From Davidsoniella eucalypti (lineage: Eukaryota > Ascomycota > Sordariomycetes > Microascales > Ceratocystidaceae), in contig RMBW01000028.1 of assembly GCA_004009845.1 (NCBI GenBank), positions 239,448 through 303,447 on the forward strand: a stretch of 64,000 nucleotides of DNA, given 5' to 3'. This document shows positions 1-9,168 of the stretch, piece after piece (the first letter of the stretch is position 1; the number at the start of each line of letters is the position of its first letter). The translations under genes were made by a program, and so were the position numbers. The notes under the pieces were generated by a model. That model worked only from the letters and a program-made list of their open reading frames with translations, had not been told where the DNA came from and made no database searches.

Positions 1-3000
1 TAAATATAGTGGAAAGATGCTAATAATGAATAGGTTCCAAGGCAACGCTGAAGCCAAGGGAGAAATTATGCTACTAGTATATCAATATAGAGTCAAGGGA
101 GAAAAGGGCACCAAGTTGTGTAAGTTAGATATGTATATAGAGAGGTTGAGATCGACGGCACATTGAAGGGAAGATCTGTTGATCGCTTGGGAAGTTTATA
201 TACTTTTGAATTCCACGCTCAGCTAACAAATCTAGACTCGGACACAGACCCGACCGTCCAAGCGATCTACGGCTTCGAAGCGTACCTGCCCCCAACTATC
301 GACTGAGCCTACTGTCACAAAATATACGCTTTATGTCGTCGAGAGGAAAAGAAGCCCTTGTTATCTCTTCTGGATGCTGAACCCTGCCATTCGTGTCTCG
401 GTACCAAGACCGCCAGTCCCTGTCCTACGGCGTATCATAGTATTCTTTTTTTTTTTTTAAATGGACCCTTGAAACTGCGTAGTGGAGAGGGCCCCGGACT
501 ACAACAAACGAGATAATAACGATAAATCGAGATGATATGTGATACGACGGTTAATAGCTTATACTCTTCTTACTAAGTATACTAATACCGGATATACAGA
601 TATATTCTCGTAGCATGATACAGTGTCTTGATGTTCCGTCACAGAGCGGGATCCTTCATATGGTCCTGGCCGAAGCGGAGTTGTATCAATATTGATTTTG
701 CCAAGACCCAAAAGTTGTAGTATAGTGTGTTCATAGTATGTACTAGGTTCTGAGATCCGATCGATTCGTTACTCTTTGGCACTGTGAAAAGGCTTCTCTT
801 CGGTCTAATCCCTCGGGTGGCCGGTAATATTGCTTTTCTTTGTTTTCCAGTTATGAAAAAGTATCGCCCTTGATGGCAGCTTGATCAGCTGCTCTTCCAT
901 AAGATGTCTATGCGAAATACCCGGCAGTTAAACAATCCCATTGACTAACATGCTGTATTTGTTCTGTACCGATATATGTATCTACCCGAGCACAAGTGTT
1001 CTCAAGGTAGTATCAAAGACTGCTTAGAGCGGCTGGTATAGAAGCTCGGCTCCCATAGTGACATGGTGGCATTCAGCCGAAGCGAGGGTTTATTTTCTGT
1101 TTTATGGCGCCTGTAAGTCATGTGAGTATCTCCATGAACACCTGGTCCGAATCTCGTTGTATTCCTAAACGCTACTATCAATCAGCGTCTTGGTAGTTGA
1201 AGTCTGTTAGCGGAGTCTCCACAGTTTAGCAACATGGATAGGGCCACATTAATTGCTCAAGGAACAGCAGTAGCGGCTGCAATGCCGAGCTACGGTTTTC
1301 AATAGCTAGACGATGGAGGCAATAGTACAACCGGACTTCTTGCGATGCTTTTCCGAAATTCTGATCGGATAGTTGGAGTATATCTGTAACTGTGCACGGA
1401 AGTTTTCATACGCTATGTCGTGTAAATGTAGCTGTATGCCAAGATGTCTAGAGGTCATAACACTATCTTCCTCCAAAGCCATGACAACAGGCCATGCCAT
1501 GTCAAAGATACGATACACACTACATTGTGCGGTATAAACAAGCTAATTATATAACATGGCGACGATGACCCCGACGGTCCATACTTCTGTTAGGTTGTAG
1601 GCGCTACATTTGTAGTGCTAGAACGGCCCATTCGAGCTCTCCAAGCTCGGCGGTATTAGAGTGATTAGTAGTATTCTAGGTAACCCTACTTATTAGTATA
1701 TATCATGATATAGCGTAAAACACTGTTTGTGTCGCCATTCTTCAAACGACTTACAACGATATCCACCAGTTCAGAGACCGGCAATATCCCACGCAACATA
1801 AGATGTCTAGATGAATATTCATATAAAAAATAATATAATAACTAGCAAGAAAGCCACAGTAGATCAAGTTGATAGAAAAAAGTTGCTTCAAGTCTAAACC
1901 CTAGCGCTTCTAAAACTATAATGCTAGCTGGTCTAAGAAATTTCTCTTATAAAGGTCGACCTTTTCCGCCATTTTGTTTTCTCCGGTCCGAGACTTATCG
2001 TCTATATATAGATATAACCTTGATAGTTCGCTTTGATTCGGAAAGCTACAGTATCCTGGGCTAATTTAACTAAATGTATATCCCTCATAATAGCTACAAG
2101 CTATATTGTTCCATAAATTGACTCTTCATTGCTAGAGCTTTTGTATCTGTACTTTTAACATCAAACAGCAATTAAGACGCTCGTTAGTTTAGAGCATTCT
2201 CAAAGCATTTCCCAACATTAAAACAACTAAATTGAGGAACATTGTTTTCACATTATGTCCATTCATCCCACTCTTGAATAGTCACTACTAGAAAGTGATA
2301 TGCCTCCTCAGAAATTGTGCAGCCTATGTTATACATGTATCTGTATATTAGTACATCACGTCAATGTTGTTAACAACGCAATGCCAAGGTTTACATTCTA
2401 TGCCCCACACTCCATACAACAAGATTAGACTTGGGCTGGCCTAACTGGAATCTAGTCTCGTACATATTTCAAATATCACCTGGTTGAATATTATATTTAC
2501 ACAGAGTTCTTTGGAGCCTAAGAAACCAACCGTTCATGCCTTCTATAATTTCAACTTCTCGGCGCTTTGTATCGATGGTGTCTTGCTTCGTGACTCGATA
2601 TTTTGGGATTAGCTCCGAACTACTGGTGGCTGTTCAGTAGATTCATTGGGAGTTGAGGTCCCATTGGCATAATTTTCAGGTTGCTACTAGAGGAGGATGT
2701 GGTTGGTGGCTGATTCAAGCATTAAATCCGTGAGAGGAAGGCTAATTTTATCAAAAGGTCAAGATAGGATATCAAAGAAGACTATTGCACAGAAGAAAGA
2801 CACTTGTTATGGTCACCGTGTGGTTTACGAGCTGTTGAAGGTAGTTTGGCCTTTTTTGATGCTGTGACGAAGAGTAGATATAGGAATACGTACCAAAGAC
2901 ACAATAGTTGCAACTGGAACCTCGTGTGTTCAAGATTATATGCCACTGTTTCCTTGATGGTCTCGGTGCATAGAACACGTATTGTTTCTTCCATTTTTTA

Positions 3001-4897
3001 ATAATTGTTGATGATATCGCGAGAAGAAGAATGGAGGGTAGGAAGTTGTTGATGAAGAGACCAATCTTGCTGCCAAGCTAATCTTGATGCAAAGCATCGT
3101 CACGGAATGTATGGGGTGTGGGGGGTGGCACGAGTAATTACAGCGCAACTATGCTAGACTTGACCGACATCTAACCCAAGACCAACATATCTGTACCATG
3201 CTCGCTTAGTAAGATCCAATGTATGTAGTTTGATGCAGTTTCTACGGAATATAACTGCTTGAAGATCAATTGCCGGTATTAGCTATGATAATGATGGGTT
3301 GTTGGACACCTCGAACTACTTGTACATGTACATGTACATACATGTACAAAGATTGTATTTACCAGGGCCTAGTTATATATTAGTGACTAGATCTACAAAC
3401 AACTATGAAGTCACCAGTATAAGCAACCATCGTTAGCCAGATTATAACACTTATTTGTATATGTAGTTGCCATGTTTTATTGCCTTTTTATCTGTGAGTA
3501 CTTGAGCCTAGCCTATCGTCAACTGACATGCCACTTTGTTGTCCCAGTTTGCTCCTGACTAGCCGGCATGTCATGGGCAACAAAGGTCCTGTTTTCTCCT
3601 CCCGCTCACAATGCTGCTGTAATTGCACTAAACCCATATAAAGATAGACACCGCTTTTGTTTTTGGTAGGATAACAATACTTCCTAAAAACAAATGGTTA
3701 AGAAAAGAAGAACCAACCGGCTCAATGTATCTAGTGACCTTGATTATCTAGAATTGGGGAGCGATTGCTGACTTCATGCTCGCCTTGGTATCTAAGATAC
3801 AATGTTGTTCTTGTACCAGTGTGGCATTAGTAACGTGTTGGCCTCGTAGACATACCCTACTGACAATATCCTGTACATGAATCCGTAGCCGACATATGCC
3901 TTCAATCTTTCTCCCAGGTGGAGCAAATCAGAATCGAGCATACCATCAGCCTCGTACTCTACAGCCATCTTCTTCCATGGGCTAACTTCCAGTGCTCATT
4001 CCCTCGCTATAGCTGTTTCTTCTTATAGTTGGAGAAACGGACTGTCTACGGTATTACACCGCTCTAGCACTAGTAGATACGTCTTGGTCGATTCGAGATT
4101 CAAGGCTGAGTGGCGATGTATCACTTGCTAGTACAAAGGAATCCAACCCAGCAATAGATAGCGCCAACTCTTCAGAGCCGTCTATTTTGTCTTGAACTCT
4201 GAGTTGCCTCGACTTTCTAAACAGCGGTGCTACGCTTGATATATTAGTGATAGTGTTGTTAAAATAATGGTATCACGAGGATAGACAAGCAATGCGGGTG
4301 ATATGTAGCCGAAGTGAAAATGATATCAAATGAGATGGTAATATGATTTGTTTTGTGAACGATGCGAGTTAAAAATCCTAGATAGTATTCTGCTGTCGCC
4401 AGAAAAGTTAAATGTTTGCGCCTGTTTTGTTGTTGTTATTTACTTTATTCTGTGGTAGTTACATAAAACTTCGGCCTTTATCGCATGTCTAAGTATTCAA
4501 ACAGCACAATAACAAAAACTATCGCCATCATCACCGGAATATATCGTACTATAAAATCGATGATGAATGATTGACTTTTGGGGGGGCTTTTTTGTCAGCC
4601 GTAAATCAATCGATGCTACAGATAGTTATACATAGTTTATTATATAATCGCGTTCGTGGAACCTCGGTTCACAACGTCTTGTTCCGAGGCTACAGGCCAA
4701 ATTTAAAACAATGCATGCCTAACAACAGCAGTCGGTGCACTATTGAGCCACAACGGTCCGGTTTCTTTAATGAAGTTAGTGAAGCGGTGGTCAAAATATT
4801 CACAAAGCTTACTAAACTCATTCATAGCACGGAATCTTACAATCCGCCTCCGTGATTTGATTTGATTCTATTTAACGTAAATGAGCTAGATAAATAG
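1..4897. other. Left gene-poor flank
   Basis: I see no convincing gene in this stretch. Open frames are short, the longest being about 94 codons at 4571-4855 without an ATG start, and none has a recognisable domain. It holds four copies of the octamer TACAGATA or its complement (595, 2144, 2338, 3188), a palindromic TACATGTA cluster near 3320, and three copies of AAGATGTCTA between 901 and 1809. No tRNA, rRNA or transposase was recognised. Decayed repeats cannot be excluded by eye. Confidence 0.6.
3320..3349. repeat. Inverted repeat built of TACATGTA palindromes
   Basis: Two perfect 11-bp arms (3320-3330 and 3339-3349, TTGTACATGTA and its reverse complement) flank an 8-bp spacer that continues the same CATGTACA pattern. 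The block contains three TACATGTA octamers, two of them overlapping. It could form a hairpin or bind a dimeric protein. Function is unknown. Confidence 0.8.
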
Positions 4898-4904
4898 TAT
4901 ATAA
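4898..4904 (+). promoter_or_regulatory. TATA box of the thioesterase gene
   Basis: TATATAA lies 82 bp upstream of the ATG at 4980, followed by a CA-rich leader without an ATG. Position and sequence fit a core promoter TATA element. No experimental support is visible. Confidence 0.5.
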
Positions 4905-4979
4905 GACCTGCCAACAAGAAGCTTGCCTTAGTCTGCACCAACCACCAAATCTTTTGGATACAATACAACTATTACTACC

Positions 4980-5630
4980 ATGTCTTCAGATCTCAATACC
5001 GTAATAAATCATTTCAAGAAAACTCCGTGGTGTGCCGAGATAATCGACCGTCCTGGCGCTGTCCATTTTGTTCCTCATATTCCAAGCAAAGACTCGATTG
5101 CGGTCTCACAATCGAAAGACAGCCTATTCCGCAGAACCCTCCGCAATGAAGCCAGTGTTCCATACCAACTAGGCGTCTTCCAAGATCCACATGGCCCTCA
5201 TCCATCTGTCAACACATCCAAATCTGAGCTCTCGCTATTAAACCCCGCCTGTACTATTCTGTACGATGTCCGGCCGGGAGTCAACGGGTTCAACGGTACC
5301 GTCCACGGCGGATTTATCAGCTGCATGGTTGATGATTCCATGGGTGCCTTGATCTATTCCAACTATGACATCATCCTCGCCGCTAAATCGAGGGATAAGC
5401 TTCCAGCCAATATTCCCGATTACTCAGAATCTAGTCTTTTTACGGCAGACATATCCGTAAAATTCAAGCGCCCCATCGCCACCCCTAGTATTGTGGCAGT
5501 CGTAGCAGAACTCGACCGCATTGAAAACAAGAAAGTTTTCTTCAATGTCACGGTCAAAGATGACAAGACAGTGTACGCCGAGGCCAAAGGTCTATGGATT
5601 GCTGTTCCTCGAAAGAAAGGAAAGCTCTAG
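4980..5630 (+). CDS. Hotdog-fold thioesterase, PaaI/4HBT-like, 216 aa
   Basis: This intronless gene encodes a single-domain acyl-CoA thioesterase-like protein of the 4HBT/PaaI hotdog superfamily. Such enzymes hydrolyse acyl-CoA thioesters; the substrate here cannot be told. Residues 85-208 form the domain. The family's HGG motif is at 109-111, on the start of the central helix, followed by VDD at 117-119. The beta-strand segment around 155-166 (TADISVKFKRPI) is also typical. Residues 1-80 are a non-conserved N-terminal extension, common in fungal members. The protein ends GKL, which resembles but does not match the peroxisomal SKL consensus. The ATG at 4980 is the first in frame after a TATA box at 4898. 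It is tail-to-tail with TAF4 and has about 4.9 kb of empty DNA upstream, so it marks the left edge of the gene island. Confidence 0.85.
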   Translation: MSSDLNTVINHFKKTPWCAEIIDRPGAVHFVPHIPSKDSIAVSQSKDSLFRRTLRNEASVPYQLGVFQDPHGPHPSVNTSKSELSLLNPACTILYDVRPGVNGFNGTVHGGFISCMVDDSMGALIYSNYDIILAAKSRDKLPANIPDYSESSLFTADISVKFKRPIATPSIVAVVAELDRIENKKVFFNVTVKDDKTVYAEAKGLWIAVPRKKGKL

Positions 5631-6349
5631 CTGTACCTTCTATGCCCATTGTACTATCGAATAATATATGTGCCATATTTGCTTTCAACTGCTACTAGTA
5701 GTGCCATAGTTTACTCCTCACGAGGTTCATCATGCTCATATAATCTGTAGATACGATTACTTCAATAAACAGAATTTGTTATTAAAAAATCATGCAATGT
5801 GCTAGCTGGGCTTTTGGGTGAATTCCGATAATAAATAGATACAAATATGAACACCAACCTGAAAGAACTCAAACAAAACTAGACCTAAAACAAGGCACGA
5901 ACTCAATGCCAATAAATATGCCACCGTAGTAGATACAAAAACAAAAGTGAAAATAGAAGTGTCGTATTGATGTATTACGGTAATATCAAAGGCCATGGTG
6001 ATAAGGGACGAGTTGAATAACACGAAATATATGGTCCTCAAAAAGCAACTAATAGCCTTGATCCAACTCCAAGCCATGGACCAAAGATAATATGATGGTA
6101 TATGGTAGGCGGGTGTAAGATGATGGTAGAATGATAATAAAAACATATGCAGAAGGGGTGCCAAACACCATCGTGTACTACGACTTCTCAATTCAGATAG
6201 AATTGTTGAGATTAGAGACTTCCGCTAGTGGAACAGCTTGACTGTTTAATGAAGTAGAAGAAAAGGTTGTGGGTTTCGCTAGGGCCAAGGTTTGCCTAGC
6301 AGCGAGAGGTAAGTCTATAAATTGCAAGACTAATAGTATTGTGATCTTA
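5631..6349. other. Convergent 3' region, thioesterase/TAF4
   Basis: Both neighbours end here, so it should hold two 3' UTRs. An AATAAA at 5764-5769, 134 bp past the thioesterase stop, is a plausible polyadenylation signal. A 129-codon hydrophobic frame on the minus strand (5802-6191) starts with TTG and has no family resemblance. I regard it as chance. Confidence 0.55.
5764..5769 (+). promoter_or_regulatory. Possible poly(A) signal of the thioesterase gene
   Basis: AATAAA is found 134 bp after the stop codon at 5630 in an A/T-rich setting. Fungal poly(A) signals are loose, so this is only a candidate. Confidence 0.35.
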
Positions 6350-8148
6350 TTATCTAGCCAAGGAAGAGTCGAGTTTGTCAAGGGCGATTTGAGTAGCTCT
6401 ACTATCAAGGCCATCATCCGTCAGCACGGCGACCCAATCTCGTAATTGGATCATACGGCCTTTCTCCTTGTCTTCGCGCCATGTGCCGAGTCGATTACGT
6501 CCAGTATCGGATGTGAGCATCGTTGGTGCGATGGCTGCGGCAGAGGCTGCACCGGACTTACCGGGTGTGGACATGCCACTTCGCCCAGCTCCGCCACCAC
6601 CAGCACCCACGTTCATCCAGTCATAGGAGCGGTTTTTTCTCTTGCCAAAGAGACCACCGGAACCCTTTCCGGCGAACATAGAACTAGTCTGGTTCTGTGA
6701 TGCGTGACTGGCTTCGGCCATTTTTGAACCACGTTTTGGTTCTTTCTTGGTGCTGCTTTCTTTTTTGTCTGGTGCTATTGACCCCCCAGGTGTGCCTGGT
6801 GCAACTGACCCAGATCTGGAGGGTGTAGCAGTTGTATCTGATGTTCCATTGGCTCGAGCATTACGTCGACGAAGTCTCCGCTCTTCCCAATCACGCTCAC
6901 TTTTTCCAGTCTCGCGAACTGCGCTGATGATTTGGTTGGATGATATCTTTGTGACTTTGGTAGGGGGGCCAGACTCATTGGGCTTAACGCTTTCAATGGG
7001 GCCTGCCATAGATGTCAAGTTAGTTGAGTGTCAAAATACAACTATGTGGAATTTGTGGAAAACATACGCTTTTGGCCTGTGGTGTGTGCATCGTCTGTAC
7101 CGTTCTCAATCGAAACATCTAACGGTACATCAGGTTTGTATGGTTTGGGGTCGGCAGCTGCAATCTGCCATTCTTCCGGAACCTCGCCGTGTGAGGTTGT
7201 TTGTCGATTCCGTGTGATCCTATCTGCGTCTTCAACTAAGGAACGCAACCGGTATTTGGTTGCCAAGGATAGCAAAGCTAACTGATCTCCTAGGTTGGCT
7301 TCATATGGGATGAATGAGCCTGTAACATTGACCACAGCAGAACTGTCAGGAATAACTTTTGTAGAGACCTGAAGACGGGGCTCAATAATCTCGGTCGAAT
7401 TTCTGATTTTGGTGAGATTTGGATTTATCTTCGTCTCAAGGTTAAGCTGGAGGCCCTGGTCACGTGCAATTTTGTCGGCTCGCTGGTGAAGGTTTGCGAT
7501 CAATAAAAATGGGTTGCTGAGTTCTTGTACATGAGTTCTTTCCCACTGCGTCAGTGCATCACTCCATGCCTTTTCGGCTGCTTGCGCTGCAAACTGAGTC
7601 TGAGCTAAATTTGTCTGAGTAGCGGGTTGATTATGAGGACCGGCACCGAACGCGCCGGCTCGTGATCCAGGCTGGAGGCCAGAAAAGCTATTTTTGTTCT
7701 CATCTCCGCCAATAGCGTAAAGACTTGCCATATATGCTTCCTCGGCTTTAATATCGATACCAGTTCCGGATAGAGTGTCTGTGGGGTCGTAGTCCTCATC
7801 TTTTTCTTTGCCTGTCTTCTCAACGGGTCGCGCTGGTGGTGGCATTGTTCCGGGTATTACTGGTTGAAAGATAGGCTGTTGCTGATTCTGGAGTTGAAAT
7901 TGGTGTTGTTGTAAAAGGATTTGTGGTTGTATGAGTTGCTGTGGTATTTGTGGTGGTATCGGAGTCGATACTCCATGTGTCATAACACCGGGCGTCATGA
8001 TACTAGGCGTCATGATACTAGGCGTCATGATACTAGGCGTCATGATGCCGGGTGATGCTGGTGCGGGAGACGCTGGGACCATTGGTGATGATGCATAAGT
8101 CACAGTAGGGCTTGGTGCCGCAGCGATAGCCCTTTGTGTCTGCGCCAT
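6350..8148 (-). CDS. TAF4: TFIID subunit 4 (TAF4), 577 aa, one intron
   Basis: TAF4 is a subunit of the general transcription factor TFIID and pairs with TAF12 through a histone-fold-like region. Exons run 8148-7068 and 7002-6350. The 65-bp intron has a GTATGT donor, a CTAAC branch and a CAG acceptor, and joins the frame to give KRPIESVKP across the junction. The N-terminus is low complexity: four repeats of IMTPS/G at about 35-57, then a Gln/Pro-rich stretch at 66-105. The conserved C-terminal TAF4 domain begins near residue 205. It includes LGDQLALLSLATKYRLRSLV near 286-305, a basic ERDWEERRLRRRNAR segment after the intron, and ends with a WREDKEKGRMIQLRDWVAVL helix and DSRATQIALDKLDSS. The start is the first ATG in this open frame; an upstream non-coding exon is possible. 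It is head-to-head with YSH1. Confidence 0.92.
7991..8050 (-). repeat. Four tandem 15-bp repeats inside TAF4
   Basis: Units begin at 7991, 8006, 8021 and 8036. Three are identical (GGCGTCATGATACTA on the plus strand) and the last differs at its end. In the protein they give repeated IMTPS pentapeptides near residues 35-57. The unit is a multiple of three, so copy-number changes would keep the frame. Confidence 0.9.
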
Positions 8149-9168
8149 GACGGCTAGTATGGATGGTATTCACAGTCTACGACTGATGGTAGGGCGAAAA
8201 CGTCGTCGTGTCCGTCGATAGTTCGTAATGCGATATCCACGACAAAACAAATGATTTATCGAACGGCGATAGTGAGATCGGGGTGTTATTACAAATAATC
8301 GCTGTGCGCGGTGGTGTCGTCGATTATGTGGTTTGCGATGGAATACCGTCAAGTTTGGAAGAACAAGTGTGCCCTATATGCGCAAAATGAAATGACAGGC
8401 AGTTGAGATGGACGTTAGAAGTGAGTTGGATGACAGGTCGATGATCATGGCATCGCAATGGACAGGGCGGTATATAGTTGTCCGAAATGGTGCATGTCAA
8501 TTGATGCGATAAACGAGTGAATGGGTTGATGTGAATTTCGTGAGCCAAGTAGGCAGGCAAGCCTAGAAAGCTGTACGCCACAGCTCCATAGACGGGATTC
8601 CTCCTAGCAGCAGATAATTGGGACCGGCTGCGGAAGCCAAATATATGCACTCGAATATTCTTCAGAAGCGTGGTGACTTCGAATTCAAGTCAGTGTCGCT
8701 GACTGGACTGGATGATATGGTTTGTAGTAGGTGACTAATGCCCTTGATCGCGTAGTAGATCTGATGTTGATGATAGAAAGTTCCAAACGCAGCGACTCTG
8801 AAAATCCATTTCTGTATTATCACGTGACGCGTCACCTGCGATAAAACGCGTCGCGTCCTTGCTGTTTGCTGTTACTAGGAGATAGTGGGGCAGAGAGCTA
8901 CCCTTCTGAAGCATTATTGGTTGCCTTGCTTTGGTTAAGCAGCCAAATATTTGCGACCTTGAATCAAGCCTTGTCGGCCTCACTAATTACAAACGACAAG
9001 CCATCCTACCAACGTTTCTTCAACAGCACCAGCTGAAGGCGGTTAAAATTACCCCATCACAGTAAACACTGATCTACTTTCAGGTAAAAATATCGTGGCA
9101 TCTCAACGAACGAATAAAATAAAAGCTGCCCATTTCAGTCAGGACAAGTATCAAGCACCTTGTTCACA
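8149..9168. promoter_or_regulatory. Divergent promoter region TAF4/YSH1
   Basis: This 1.02-kb region separates the TAF4 and YSH1 start codons and must hold both promoters. At 8820-8851 it has a dense group of sites: CACGTG (8821-8826), the perfect 12-bp palindrome GTGACGCGTCAC (8824-8835), and a second ACGCGT (8846-8851). ACGCGT is the MCB element bound by MBF in yeasts. Frames in this region lack family resemblance. Confidence 0.6.
8824..8851. promoter_or_regulatory. Paired MCB-like ACGCGT sites, one within a palindrome
   Basis: ACGCGT is present at 8827-8832 and 8846-8851, 19 bp apart. The first is the centre of GTGACGCGTCAC and overlaps a CACGTG E-box. In yeasts paired ACGCGT sites recruit MBF for G1/S transcription; a role here is inferred only. 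Confidence 0.5.

Noticed and set aside
4571..4855. 94-codon open frame on the plus strand upstream of the thioesterase
   Set aside because: It starts with TTG, has no domain resemblance and its length is expected by chance.
5802..6191. 129-codon hydrophobic frame on the minus strand
   Set aside because: No ATG at the start, hydrophobicity follows from T/A-rich DNA, and it lies where two 3' UTRs should be.
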